A DNA stretch of 58,328 nt. Source: Pseudomonadota bacterium (lineage in GTDB: Bacteria; Pseudomonadota; Gammaproteobacteria; Burkholderiales; Chitinibacteraceae). The notes beneath the pieces were generated by a model, which was not told where the DNA came from, searched no databases, and was given only the letters and a program-made list of their open reading frames with translations. The stretch covers positions 1 through 58,328 of the forward strand of contig JAPLQI010000062.1 in assembly GCA_026399755.1 (NCBI GenBank), in the 5' to 3' direction. Below are positions 1-8,396 of this stretch, piece by piece. Each line of letters starts with the position of its first letter. Positions within the stretch are counted from its first letter, which is position 1. The translations under genes were made by a program, and so were the position numbers.

Positions 1-156
1 CAAAAGAGTCGATAAATTACCAATTATGTCAGTTAAGGCGCTTAATCATATTGTAATTATAAATCAGTGAGTTGCGATTGATTAAAGATGTTGCCGCATG
101 CCTTGAATAAAGGCAAGCGGCTTAAGTTGATAGGATTGGGCTTCAGCCCGCCCTAC

Positions 157-197
157 AAAAAAACGCCACCCTTTTATATATAGGGTGGCGTTTTTTT
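157..197 (-). terminator. Intrinsic terminator of the esterase gene
   Basis: A 16-bp A/T-flanked stem (arms 157-172 and 182-197, core ACGCCACCCT/AGGGTGGCGT) closes a 9-nt AT-rich loop and gives a T7 run on either strand. It lies 11 bp beyond the stop of the minus-strand esterase gene. The sequence is symmetrical, so it could also stop plus-strand transcription entering from the left. Confidence 0.85.
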
Positions 198-208
198 CGA
201 TCAAGCAA

Positions 209-1294
209 TTAGTTCTGTGCCTGCCCCAAGCGATCCAGCATGGCTTTTACTGCCGACATTTGCGGTGAAGTTTTGCTGTAAAAATTAGGCGCTAAAGGAT
301 TAAACGGGTCGGAATAGCCCCAGAAATCCCAGCATCCTTTTGGGTTGGCAGGGGTGCCAAACCAGCCATTATTTGCTTCAACTTGCGGATAAAGCACGAT
401 GATTTTATTAGCATCGGCGATCTCGTTATAACCGGTCGTGTTATAAAATTGATCACCGATTTTGCTGGCCCCCTGCTCGCACCCATGAAACGCGACGTGA
501 ACTTTGCACGTTTCACCTTCGCACGCTTTAGGCACGTAAAGATAGGCATCGTTACTCATGCTGGTGTAGTTAGACTTAATAAATTCGCCTTGATTAAATT
601 TAATGACTTTGCCGCTTAGCTTATTCACCGCTGGCTTTAAATCGCCATAAATATGCTTCAACATATCCTGTGATTGGGTAAATTTGCAGTCATTAATATA
701 AGGGGATTGTGTATCTGCGCACGGGACATTTTGACTATTGCCGGTAATGATGGCATGTCCCGCATCTACATTTTGAATGTATTTGATATTGGGCGTGGCA
801 ACCCCTGCTAGCTGCAAAAACGCGGTGGTTTGATCAACAACCGCGGTATAAACGGTTTTATCGGCTTGGCCACTAAATACATACACTTTATGTTTTTGTA
901 AATTAGCCAGTTTATCAATGGCCCCAGAATGCTCAAATGCCTGAGCTAGCTCGAGTAACACTTTTGGATTCGGCGGCCCACTTAAGCTTAGTGATGGATT
1001 CATGCAAGCGGTGGTTGCCACCAGTACAGATGGCGGAACGGGGAAGGATGATCCCGCGCAATAAAATGGCCCACCAGCCACAATCCCTGCCCCAACAATC
1101 GTGCTGGAAAAAGCCGTTTCAAATTGAGCAGCCATAAATGCGCCTGAAGACAAGCCAGAAACAGACGTCTGGCTTAAATCCACCTTATAGCCAGGCAGCT
1201 TGTCGGAAGTTGCTGCATAGGCATTATTGGCGAACACGCTTGCAAGCAAGATAGCGCCAGTAAGAACCCCAGAAATAGCCGGATAATATTTCAT
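209..1294 (-). CDS. Secreted PHB-depolymerase-family esterase
   Basis: A 361-aa protein with a Sec signal peptide (cleavage near AYA, about residue 27). The lipase-box pentapeptide GLSSG (47-51, nucleophile Ser49) is followed by a candidate Asp145 (SGQADKT), His180 (DAGHA) and then the oxyanion motif AFHGC (His270). The order with the oxyanion His after the catalytic triad is that of type-2 catalytic domains of extracellular poly(3-hydroxybutyrate) depolymerases. It probably hydrolyses exogenous short-chain polyhydroxyalkanoate or a related ester outside the cytoplasm. No separate substrate-binding or linker domain is present, so activity on crystalline polymer is uncertain. The start is supported by GGAGAAAG upstream of the ATG. 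It appears monocistronic and ends at a strong terminator. Polymer specificity is inferred from the family. Confidence 0.8.
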   Translation of the reverse strand: MKYYPAISGVLTGAILLASVFANNAYAATSDKLPGYKVDLSQTSVSGLSSGAFMAAQFETAFSSTIVGAGIVAGGPFYCAGSSFPVPPSVLVATTACMNPSLSLSGPPNPKVLLELAQAFEHSGAIDKLANLQKHKVYVFSGQADKTVYTAVVDQTTAFLQLAGVATPNIKYIQNVDAGHAIITGNSQNVPCADTQSPYINDCKFTQSQDMLKHIYGDLKPAVNKLSGKVIKFNQGEFIKSNYTSMSNDAYLYVPKACEGETCKVHVAFHGCEQGASKIGDQFYNTTGYNEIADANKIIVLYPQVEANNGWFGTPANPKGCWDFWGYSDPFNPLAPNFYSKTSPQMSAVKAMLDRLGQAQN

Positions 1295-1500
1295 AAATCT
1301 TTCTCCATTTAAACAAGAAAAGACAGAATTGCACTCAATGCCTATCCTAGTGTTTTTTAAATAGAAATCAATATTATTATGGCTACATATTTATTACACA
1401 CACACTTACAAAACACGCCCTTTATTTAATACAATTTCCAACTAAAATAAACATCAATGGTAAGGATTTAATCGAAAAATACGTAAGAAAAGGAATGATT

Positions 1501-1944
1501 ATGAGCAATACAGATGAAATAGCCCTTCAAAGCCCATCGAATGACCTAGCCACAAGCGGTCTTATCAATCCCAATGAAGCGGGTTTAATGGCCCCTCCAC
1601 CCATCCATATTTTGTCTGCCCTTTTAACCATGAGCTTAGATCAGCTGTGGAGTGGCCCACTCCCTGAATTCATTCAAAAAATCCCCGCTGACTGGACGGC
1701 ACGCACTTACTGGGAGGGCTCTTTAATCCTGCTGATTGCCCTGCTTATGTTTGCTGTGGCTTGGGGCATTCAGCATTTCCTTGCTAAAGACGATAACAAG
1801 CAGGCCATTGTAAAGGCACTGGTGCTGGCGATTATTGTTGCCACCCCCGAGTACACAACCAGCGGGATCATTGGCACCATATTTATGGCTTGGTCGGGTT
1901 TATCACAGGTTCGCTTAAACAATATCCCGTTTATGCAAAAGTAA
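1501..1944 (+). CDS. Unknown small membrane protein
   Basis: I do not recognise this 147-aa protein. The ATG at 1501 sits 7 nt after AAAAGGA and is preferred over the ATG at 1495, which overlaps that ribosome binding site. The first 45 residues are polar with a Pro-rich stretch (MAPPPI). A clear transmembrane helix covers about residues 73-92 (GSLILLIALLMFAVAWGI), and a second hydrophobic stretch about 107-130. The gene stands alone between a divergent esterase gene and a convergent dacB-like gene. The short charged segment KDDNKQAI between the helices suggests a two-helix inner-membrane protein. No function is proposed. Confidence 0.6.
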   Translation: MSNTDEIALQSPSNDLATSGLINPNEAGLMAPPPIHILSALLTMSLDQLWSGPLPEFIQKIPADWTARTYWEGSLILLIALLMFAVAWGIQHFLAKDDNKQAIVKALVLAIIVATPEYTTSGIIGTIFMAWSGLSQVRLNNIPFMQK

Positions 1945-1977
1945 TCGGGCGACGGAGGAAAGCCCCCTTCCTCAAGA

Positions 1978-3402
1978 CTATTTAGCCACCCTGCGATGCA
2001 CAAAGCGCAAGATTTCATCCAGCACCGGCAAGCCCGCAGCAGCCTGCGGATGGTTAATCATCGCCACCACCACCGAAGTTTGGCCGTTGATATCGCGCAC
2101 ATAGCCCGCTGCGGCGCGCACATCACGCAAAGTGCCGGTTTTGATATGCGCTTCGCCCGCCATATTGCCAAGGCGTTTTTTCATCGTGCCATCGAGTGCT
2201 ACTAGCGGCAAAGAGGAGACAAATTCTGCGGCGTATGGGCTTTGCCATGCGTCGATGAGTAGCTCAGCCATATGGCGCGCGCTAATTTGCTCCTGCCTTG
2301 AGAGGCCCGAGCCATTTTCCATTTTTAGCTCGTCAAACGTTTTGCCTCGGCCAGTCAGCCAGCGACGCACCGCCGTAAACGATTTAGTAGCAGCGTCTTT
2401 GCCCACTTCCCCTGTCCCTAGGCTGAGATACAGCTGGCTCGCCATAGTGTTATTGCTGAATTTATTAATATCACGAATCACACTGGCTAAATCAGGCGAG
2501 CGGGCAGTGAGCAAAACTTGCGCCTCAATTGGCACAATGCCCGCACGATTCGCCCCCATAATCACCCCGCCCTGCTCGGCCCACAGGCTGCGAAACAGGC
2601 TGGCGGTATAGCTAGGGTGATCGAGCAGCGCCAAATAACGCTCGCTCGTGCAGCCCAAAGGCATGCTACCGCTCAGTACGATTTTGGCGCTACTGCCCTG
2701 ATTATCGATGCCCATCTGCAGCTTGTTTTTTGCTGTAGTGCAAGGCGCAGCGGGGCTACTGCTCAAGCGCTTATCAATCAGCACGGTGGCTAAATTAGGC
2801 TCCATCGAAGCGACCACGCCACCCGCCTCGGCCCTAAGTGTTAAACGCAGACTTTTAAAATTGCTCAACAGGCTGTCTGGTGAAACTAAAAAGGGCCGAT
2901 AAGGCTCATCGCCATCATCGTCATAAGTGGCGTTTTCGTCACTTGCGCTAAAAAAACTGCGATCAAGCACTAAATCACCCCGAATCTCTTTAACGCCTGC
3001 AGCTTTTAAATCACGCAGCATCAGCCAAAATCGCTCCAGATTTAGTTTTGGATCGCCATAGCCCTTAATGTAAAGATCACCATTTAAAATGCCATTTACG
3101 GGTTTAACGGTGGACGAGATTTCAGTCGTCCATTGGTAAGCTGGGCCTAAAAGCGACAATCCGGCATAGGTGGTGACCAGCTTCATGGTGGATGCTGGGC
3201 TGCTGGGCTTGTCACCCTGAAAATAGAGTGCAGGCAGAGACGATTGCAGCGGTACAATCGCCAAGCTCAGCGAATCGCTGGGTAGTTTTGCGGCCTTTAA
3301 AGCGCTTAAAATTTCGGCGGGCAGCTCGGCTGCTTGGGCCGGAGCCCAAGCTAAGGCGCACACTAATAATATTTTTTTCAAAAAATGATGGGTGTTTTTC
3401 AA
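1978..3402 (-). CDS. dacB: D-alanyl-D-alanine carboxypeptidase/endopeptidase (PBP4 type)
   Basis: A periplasmic low-molecular-mass penicillin-binding protein of the S13 (DacB/PBP4) family that trims or cleaves peptidoglycan peptides. The three serine-enzyme motifs are visible: STMK (71-74, acyl-enzyme Ser71), SNN in KFSNNTMAS, and KTG in HIKTGTLRD. The length of about 474 aa, with a large insertion between the first two motifs, fits S13. A TTG at 3402 is the preferred start: it gives a normal signal peptide (MKNTHHFLKK, hydrophobic core, cleavage AQA/AEL) and overlaps the stop of the upstream gene. The open frame extends to an ATG at 3441, but that adds a polar leader inside the neighbouring gene. 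It is probably translationally coupled to that small gene. Confidence 0.88.
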   Translation of the reverse strand: MKNTHHFLKKILLVCALAWAPAQAAELPAEILSALKAAKLPSDSLSLAIVPLQSSLPALYFQGDKPSSPASTMKLVTTYAGLSLLGPAYQWTTEISSTVKPVNGILNGDLYIKGYGDPKLNLERFWLMLRDLKAAGVKEIRGDLVLDRSFFSASDENATYDDDGDEPYRPFLVSPDSLLSNFKSLRLTLRAEAGGVVASMEPNLATVLIDKRLSSSPAAPCTTAKNKLQMGIDNQGSSAKIVLSGSMPLGCTSERYLALLDHPSYTASLFRSLWAEQGGVIMGANRAGIVPIEAQVLLTARSPDLASVIRDINKFSNNTMASQLYLSLGTGEVGKDAATKSFTAVRRWLTGRGKTFDELKMENGSGLSRQEQISARHMAELLIDAWQSPYAAEFVSSLPLVALDGTMKKRLGNMAGEAHIKTGTLRDVRAAAGYVRDINGQTSVVVAMINHPQAAAGLPVLDEILRFVHRRVAK

Positions 3403-3647
3403 AGAGGTTTCTCTTTTTGAGCAGCCTGACGCGCCTGCCAAGCAGTTAAATCGGCAAAGTATTGGGCGCGTAAAACATAATAAATATCAAAGACACAGCT
3501 ATCCCCACAGCCGCTTCCGCAGCAGGATTCAAACTCTGGCTCTATCGGCGCGGTTGGCGCGGGATCATCTTCGGGAAAGGTAAGCTGATTATCTGGCAGA
3601 CTGCCAGACTCAAATTGTTCTACTGCAGAAAAACCGGATTGGGTCAT
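3399..3647 (-). CDS. Oxidoreductase-like domain protein (small, Cys-rich)
   Basis: An 82-aa protein of the 'oxidoreductase-like' family (short proteins with a P-rich stretch, then CCGxGC, a further Cys and a DxYY motif). Here these are PAPTAPIEPEFE, Cys42-Cys43-x3-Cys47-x3-Cys51, then VFDIYYVL. The family is common in proteobacteria and as a domain in some eukaryotic mitochondrial proteins; the cysteines suggest metal or redox chemistry, but no activity is established. It overlaps the proposed TTG start of the dacB-like gene by 4 bp, so the two are likely one operon. The name comes from the domain family and is not evidence of a reaction. Confidence 0.78.
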   Translation of the reverse strand: MTQSGFSAVEQFESGSLPDNQLTFPEDDPAPTAPIEPEFESCCGSGCGDSCVFDIYYVLRAQYFADLTAWQARQAAQKEKPL

Positions 3648-3782
3648 CTTTCGCTCGTTTTTTCGTTAAATAGCTTGTTATTCGCCTCAAAACCAAACGA
3701 AATCCACCTCCAACCGGAATTTCTTCGCTACGAACATTTAAGTCGGGCAGCCTGCTAAGGCAGCATCTGGTAGAATTCATCT

Positions 3783-5486
3783 ATGGCTTATCAAGTACTG
3801 GCACGCAAATGGCGGCCCAAATCATTCGCCCAACTCGTTGGGCAAGAACATGTGATCAAAGCGCTGGCAAATGCCTTCGCAAATGATCGTTTACACCACG
3901 CCTATCTACTAACCGGCACACGCGGTGTGGGTAAAACCACCATCGCGCGGATCATGGCAAAAGCGCTGAACTGCGAAACCGGCGTCACTGCCACGCCGTG
4001 TGGCGTGTGCTCAGCGTGCACGCAGATTGACGCGGGGCGCTTTGTTGATCTCTTAGAGATCGACGCGGCATCGAACACCGGTATCGACAATATTCGCGAA
4101 GTATTAGACAACGCGCAGTATTCGCCGACCGCTGGGCGATTCAAAGTGTACATTATCGACGAAGTACACATGCTGTCAAAAAGTGCTTTTAACGCCATGC
4201 TTAAAACGCTGGAAGAGCCGCCTGCTCACGTTAAATTTATTTTAGCCACTACCGATCCACAAAAAGTACCGATTACGGTGCTGAGCCGCTGCCTGCAATT
4301 CTCCTTACGCCAAATGACGCCACAGCAAGTCTCCGGCCACTTGGCGCAGGTATTGCAAGCCGAAGAAATTAACTTCGAGCAAGGCGCACTCAATATTCTT
4401 GGCCACGCGGCCAATGGCTCGATGCGTGATGCGCTCAGCCTATTAGATCAAGCCATTGCTTATGGCGGTGGCGATGTGGGCGAGTTAGCCGTACGCGCCA
4501 TGCTGGGTGCGGTTGATCAAAGTTATCTATTCGATATTCTGCAAGCGCTGATTGCAGGCGATGGCAATGCCGTATTAGCCACAGCGGATGCCATTGCTGG
4601 CCGTGGTTTATCTTATGAATCGGCCTTGCACGAACTGGCACATTTATTACACCAAGTAGCTGTGGCCCAAGCTGTGCCCAAAGCCTTGGCCGATGATTTG
4701 CCGCAAAGAGCGCAAATTACCGCACTCGCGCAGGCCATGAGCCCAGAAGACGCCCAGCTTTATTACCAAATCGCCCTGCACGGCCGCCGCGATTTACCGC
4801 TGGCTCCGGATGAATACGCGGGCTTTAGCATGACGCTGCTGCGGATGTTAGCCTTCGCTCCCGCAGAAGCCAGCCAAATTAATCTGCCATCGCAAACAGC
4901 TAGTCCTGTAGCAACGGCAACGCCAGCGATTCAAGCCGTGCCTCAGCCTGCACCTGTTCCGCCGGTACAGCAGCAAGCGGCACCGCGCCCGCCGATTAGC
5001 GATGAACCCGCTCATTACGACGCACCGCCTTGGCATGAGGAAGAGCGCGCTGCAGCACCTGCACCAGCGGCCCCTGCTACTCCTTCAGCACCCGTCATAA
5101 AAGGCCCATTTAATGGCGACTGGCGCGCGCTGATTCTGCAGCTCAAGCTCGGTGCCGCAGGTATGTTGGCGCAAAACGCAGAATTACTTGGTTATACCGC
5201 GAACTCTATCGAGCTATTAGTCGGCGAAGAACACACCGCCGTCGCCAGCCGCGCCTACCAAGAAAAGCTGCGCGAAGCGCTCAGCAATCACTTTGGCCAT
5301 GATATTTTACTGACGATTACGCTAGGCTCGGCCAGCGGTGACACGCCAGCAGCCATTGCCTTAAGAGAAAAATTAGCTCGCCTTGCAACTGCAACGCAAT
5401 CAATTCAAAACGATCCTTTTGTACAATCCGTGGTACGTGATTTTGGTGCCACGGTGATTCCTGATTCAATCAAACCCCTCAATTAA
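3783..5486 (+). CDS. dnaX: DNA polymerase III subunits gamma/tau
   Basis: The clamp-loader ATPase of the replicative polymerase. The 567-aa protein has Walker A GTRGVGKT (45-52), a four-Cys zinc module (Cys64, 73, 76, 79), DEVHMLS with the following LKTLEEPP, and the sensor motif LSRCLQF. An Ala/Pro-rich linker (about 365-440) separates the AAA+ collar part from a C-terminal domain, the tau-specific region that would contact DnaB and polymerase alpha. I see no obvious AAAAAAG-type slippery heptamer before the linker, so production of a short gamma form by frameshifting is not evident. It is followed after 15 bp by ybaB, the conserved dnaX-ybaB-recR order. Confidence 0.97.
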   Translation: MAYQVLARKWRPKSFAQLVGQEHVIKALANAFANDRLHHAYLLTGTRGVGKTTIARIMAKALNCETGVTATPCGVCSACTQIDAGRFVDLLEIDAASNTGIDNIREVLDNAQYSPTAGRFKVYIIDEVHMLSKSAFNAMLKTLEEPPAHVKFILATTDPQKVPITVLSRCLQFSLRQMTPQQVSGHLAQVLQAEEINFEQGALNILGHAANGSMRDALSLLDQAIAYGGGDVGELAVRAMLGAVDQSYLFDILQALIAGDGNAVLATADAIAGRGLSYESALHELAHLLHQVAVAQAVPKALADDLPQRAQITALAQAMSPEDAQLYYQIALHGRRDLPLAPDEYAGFSMTLLRMLAFAPAEASQINLPSQTASPVATATPAIQAVPQPAPVPPVQQQAAPRPPISDEPAHYDAPPWHEEERAAAPAPAAPATPSAPVIKGPFNGDWRALILQLKLGAAGMLAQNAELLGYTANSIELLVGEEHTAVASRAYQEKLREALSNHFGHDILLTITLGSASGDTPAAIALREKLARLATATQSIQNDPFVQSVVRDFGATVIPDSIKPLN

Positions 5487-5501
5487 GTAAGGAGCAAGAC
5501 A

Positions 5502-5831
5502 ATGTTTGGTAAAGCCGGCATGGGCAATCTGATGAAACAAGCCCAACAAATGCAAGAAAACATGAAAAAAGCCCAAGACGAATTGGCAACCGTAGAAGTA
5601 GAAGGCCAAGCGGGTGCAGGCATGGTGAAGGTTGTAATGACCTGCGCTAATGTAGTAAAGCGCGTCGCCATCGACGACAGCCTAATGACCGACGATAAAG
5701 ACATGCTAGAAGACTTGATTGCTGCGGCATTTAACGACGCAGTACGCAAAGCATCCGCCACATCAGAAGCAAAAATGGCGGGCTTCTCGGCAGGTATGCA
5801 ATTGCCACCCGGCTTTAAAATGCCGTTTTAA
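5502..5831 (+). CDS. ybaB: YbaB/EbfC nucleoid-associated protein
   Basis: A 109-aa DNA-binding protein of the YbaB/EbfC family, a small dimeric nucleoid-associated protein encoded between dnaX and recR in many bacteria. Typical features are the N-terminal [18 protein letters not shown] helix, the central [18 protein letters not shown] strand region and the C-terminal [11 protein letters not shown] tail. AAGGAG lies just before the ATG and only 15 bp separate it from dnaX, so the two are probably co-transcribed. Confidence 0.95.
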   Translation: MFGKAGMGNLMKQAQQMQENMKKAQDELATVEVEGQAGAGMVKVVMTCANVVKRVAIDDSLMTDDKDMLEDLIAAAFNDAVRKASATSEAKMAGFSAGMQLPPGFKMPF

Positions 5832-5925
5832 TTGAAATTAGTTTCGTAGGGTGGATAAGCCCTCAACCCTATCGATTTAGCCACACGTCATAGCATTGCC
5901 GCACCATGACAAGCATTGAATCATC

Positions 5926-5983
5926 GTAGGGCGGGCGCAACCCGAGTATTTTCAGCATTGCTTGCGGGTTGCACCCGCCCTAC
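5926..5983. repeat. Intergenic palindrome, GTAGGG...CCCTAC type
   Basis: Inverted arms GTAGGGCGGGCGCAACCC and GGGTTGCACCCGCCCTAC enclose about 20 nt. A related tail (AAGTTGATTGGATTGGG, about 5999-6017) recurs at about 123-139 beside the esterase terminator. Repeats with GTAGGG/CCCTAC ends occur in several other gaps (for example 44786-44833 and 54090-54159). No coding potential is seen. Confidence 0.7.
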
Positions 5984-6041
5984 AAATAACGTTTTGCTTA
6001 AGTTGATTGGATTGGGTAAGCCCTTCCCTACGCATCTATCC

Positions 6042-6066
6042 AAAAGGGGCAATCTGCCCCTTTTTT
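6042..6066 (+). terminator. Intrinsic terminator between ybaB and recR
   Basis: Stem AAAAGGGGCA/TGCCCCTTTT with a 3-nt loop, followed by T6. It is on the coding strand of dnaX-ybaB, 210 bp after the ybaB stop and 16 nt before the recR start codon, so it should end the dnaX-ybaB transcript unless it is read through. Confidence 0.8.
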
Positions 6067-6081
6067 ACGCCAGAGCGCCCC

Positions 6082-6678
6082 ATGTCCACACCACCATCCC
6101 TGCATGCCCTGATCGCCGCACTTAAAACCTTGCCCAGCATAGGCCCAAAGTCCGCGCAAAGAATGGCATTTCATTTAATGCAGCGAGATCAAAAAGGCGC
6201 GGCCGATTTGGCAACGGCACTCAATAACGCCCTGATCAAACTCAAGCATTGCAGCCTGTGCAATACCTTTGCCGAAGTGGATTTATGCGATGTGTGCAGC
6301 GATGAAAAACGTCAGCACAATCTGCTCTGTGTAGTGGAAATGCCGACCGATCTGATGATGCTGGAACAAACACTGGCTTTTCATGGCCTGTATTTTGTTT
6401 TGATGGGCAGACTTAGCCCGCTTGACGGCATCGGCCCCAAAGATATCGCTTTAGAAAGGCTGTTAGAACGCGCCAGCGATGGCATTGTAGAAGAAGTCAT
6501 CTTAGCCACCAACTTCACCACCGAAGGCGAAGCCACCGCACATTATCTAGCCGAAATGCTCAGAGCTCGAGGCCTAAAAGTCAGCCGCATCGCCCGAGGC
6601 ATGCCGGTAGGCGGCGAGCTAGAACACGTCGATGCTGGCACACTAGCGCAAGCCATGCTTGAGCGGCGCAGTGTTTGA
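6082..6678 (+). CDS. recR: Recombination mediator RecR
   Basis: A 198-aa DNA-repair protein that acts with RecO (and RecF) to load RecA on SSB-coated DNA. It has the N-terminal helix-hairpin-helix ([14 protein letters not shown]), a four-Cys zinc finger (Cys57, 60, 69, 72), a Toprim domain beginning [10 protein letters not shown] and the C-terminal [14 protein letters not shown] motif. The ATG at 6082 gives the usual family length; an upstream in-frame ATG at 6007 would lie in the repeat/terminator region and is rejected. The gene begins directly after an intrinsic terminator, so its expression depends on read-through or on a promoter I could not place. Confidence 0.96.
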   Translation: MSTPPSLHALIAALKTLPSIGPKSAQRMAFHLMQRDQKGAADLATALNNALIKLKHCSLCNTFAEVDLCDVCSDEKRQHNLLCVVEMPTDLMMLEQTLAFHGLYFVLMGRLSPLDGIGPKDIALERLLERASDGIVEEVILATNFTTEGEATAHYLAEMLRARGLKVSRIARGMPVGGELEHVDAGTLAQAMLERRSV

Positions 6679-6740
6679 TTGACCGAATTAGATATAGCCC
6701 CTTAGTACGAACCACGAAGCCTTACTTCGCTAAGGATGAT

Positions 6741-7073
6741 CTAATGCGCCGACATCTTAGAAAACAGCTGTAACACCACCACCCCACTTACAATCAAACT
6801 TAAGCCAAGAATGGCTGGCCAGTCTGGTTTTTGGCCGTAAAGCAGCATGGCGACCACCGTCACCAACACTATCCCCATGCCCGACCAGATTGCATAGGCC
6901 ATGCCAACAGGCACACTTTTCAACACTAAAGACAGCATCCAAAACGCCACGCCATAGCCCACAACGACCACCACGCTGGGCATCAGTCGGCTAAAACCTT
7001 CAGTGGCTTTTAGGGCGGATGTAGCGATCACTTCAGCCACAATGGCGATGGCTAATAAAAAATACGCATTCAT
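6741..7073 (-). CDS. Small multidrug resistance (SMR) efflux protein
   Basis: A 110-aa four-helix inner-membrane proton antiporter of the EmrE/SugE (SMR) family. The essential membrane Glu14 lies in [13 protein letters not shown], and the helices are separated by the conserved [10 protein letters not shown] and [13 protein letters not shown] motifs. The AYAIWSG motif and the family's usual length favour a drug/quaternary-cation exporter (EmrE/QacE branch), but guanidinium exporters of the same family cannot be excluded by eye. It is convergent with recR. The ABC transporter operon upstream ends at a terminator, so this gene is probably transcribed separately. Confidence 0.9.
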   Translation of the reverse strand: MNAYFLLAIAIVAEVIATSALKATEGFSRLMPSVVVVVGYGVAFWMLSLVLKSVPVGMAYAIWSGMGIVLVTVVAMLLYGQKPDWPAILGLSLIVSGVVVLQLFSKMSAH

Positions 7074-7094
7074 TATTAAGTTACCTACAAAAAC

Positions 7095-7123
7095 AAGCCC
7101 GCCATCTTACGATATGCGGGCTT
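7095..7123 (-). terminator. Terminator of the sugar ABC operon
   Basis: Stem AAGCCCGC (7095-7102) and GCGGGCTT (7116-7123) with a 13-nt loop. Read on the minus strand it is followed by GTTTTTGT. It lies about 40 bp after the stop of the ABC ATPase gene and 22 bp before the SMR start. Confidence 0.7.
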
Positions 7124-7160
7124 AAAACAACGGGGCAATAATGACACGTTCAGTAACAGA

Positions 7161-8252
7161 TTACTCAATCCTTAATGTAGTTTCCGGATCAAACATCACC
7201 GCCTTAGTCATATCAAGTGATAAGCGCAGCGTTTCGCCCGGCCCTTTAACCGCCCTAGGGTGAACCCGCGCTACTACAGGGCTGTGGTTTATTTCTGTGA
7301 AGATCATCGTGTCTGGGCCAGTCGGCTCGGTCAGTTGCACGAGGCAACCCAAGCCACCCGTATCAGAATCCGCCACATCGAGCTGCTCTGGCCGAATACC
7401 TAAAAGCACTTTCTGCCCCACCCTCTGTTTAAGCTTCTCACTCTGCTGCACGGCTAAAAACTGAATTTCCCCATCTGATTGCAAGCTCACCCCAATACTT
7501 CCGTCTTGCTCAGCCAAATGGCAGGGAATAAAGTTCATTGAAGGCGAGCCTATAAAGCCAGCAACAAATAAATTAGCAGGCTTTTCATAAATATCTTGTG
7601 GGCTGCCAAATTGCTGAATAATGCCGTCTTTCATCACCGCAATTTTGTCCCCCAGCGTCATCGCCTCAATTTGATCGTGAGTCACATAAACAATGGTGGT
7701 TTTTAAGCGCTGATGTAATTGCTTTATTTCGGTACGCATTTCAACGCGCAATTTAGCATCTAAATTAGAAAGTGGCTCATCAAATAAAAATAAAGTTGGA
7801 TTACGCGCTAAAGCCCGCCCCATGGCGACTCGCTGCCGCTGTCCACCGGATAATTCTGCAGGTTTTCGATTTAATAGCGGGGTAATTTGCAGCATTTTAG
7901 AAACACGCTCAATAATCTCTTCCTGCTCTTTCTTAGGAACGCCACGTGTTTCCAAACCAAAGGCAATATTTTGTCGCACGCTCATGGTGGGATAAAGCGC
8001 ATAGCTTTGAAATACCATGGCGATATCTCGATCTTTAGGCGGCACATCATTGACCTTGCGCCCGCCAATATAAATCTCGCCACTCGTTGGGGCATCAAGG
8101 CCCGCAATAATATTCATTAAAGTCGATTTACCACAGCCAGATGGCCCAACCAAAATCAGAAATTCACCTGCTTCAATAGCAATATCAATGCCTTTTAGGA
8201 TATCTGTATCACCAAAGCTTTTGATGATATTTTTAATTGCCAGTGCGCCCAT
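7161..8252 (-). CDS. Sugar ABC transporter ATPase (UgpC/MalK/GtsD type)
   Basis: A 363-aa CUT1-family ATP-binding subunit that powers the importer encoded upstream. Walker A is GPSGCGKST (36-44), the signature LSGGQRQRVAMGRAL, Walker B LFLFDEPLSNLDA and the switch His in YVTHDQIEAM. The C-terminal third (from about residue 240) is the MalK-type OB-fold regulatory region with GIRPEQL. It is the last gene of the operon, separated from the second permease gene by 144 bp that contain a dispersed palindromic repeat. ATPases of this group are often shared between importers, so the substrate cannot be read from this gene alone. Confidence 0.93.
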   Translation of the reverse strand: MGALAIKNIIKSFGDTDILKGIDIAIEAGEFLILVGPSGCGKSTLMNIIAGLDAPTSGEIYIGGRKVNDVPPKDRDIAMVFQSYALYPTMSVRQNIAFGLETRGVPKKEQEEIIERVSKMLQITPLLNRKPAELSGGQRQRVAMGRALARNPTLFLFDEPLSNLDAKLRVEMRTEIKQLHQRLKTTIVYVTHDQIEAMTLGDKIAVMKDGIIQQFGSPQDIYEKPANLFVAGFIGSPSMNFIPCHLAEQDGSIGVSLQSDGEIQFLAVQQSEKLKQRVGQKVLLGIRPEQLDVADSDTGGLGCLVQLTEPTGPDTMIFTEINHSPVVARVHPRAVKGPGETLRLSLDMTKAVMFDPETTLRIE

Positions 8253-8305
8253 TATTAAATCCTTCTGGTATTAGTGCCTATAGGGCAAACAAAAAAGCCG
8301 ATTTT

Positions 8306-8385
8306 TATAGGGTGTGCAAGTCGTTTTTACTTGCGCACCGGCTTGATGCGGTGCGTAACGCCTACGGCGTTACGCACCCTATATA
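8306..8385. repeat. Dispersed palindrome, family A copy 1
   Basis: Starts TATAGGGTGTGCAAGTCG and ends GTTACGCACCCTATA; the outer arms are inverted copies, with two inner hairpins (CTTGCGCACCGG and CGTAACGCCTACGGCGTTACG). The stretch before it contains AAAAAAGCCGATTTT, which also precedes copy 2. Related copies are at 16933-17005, 26342-26415 and 42081-42154, with a variant at 52839-52910. This copy lies inside the sugar transporter operon, between the permease and ATPase genes. Confidence 0.8.
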
Positions 8386-8396
8386 AGTAAGAAACA

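Noticed and set aside
4100-5000. Programmed frameshift site in dnaX
   Set aside because: No AAAAAAG-type heptamer with a following stem-loop was seen before the linker region.
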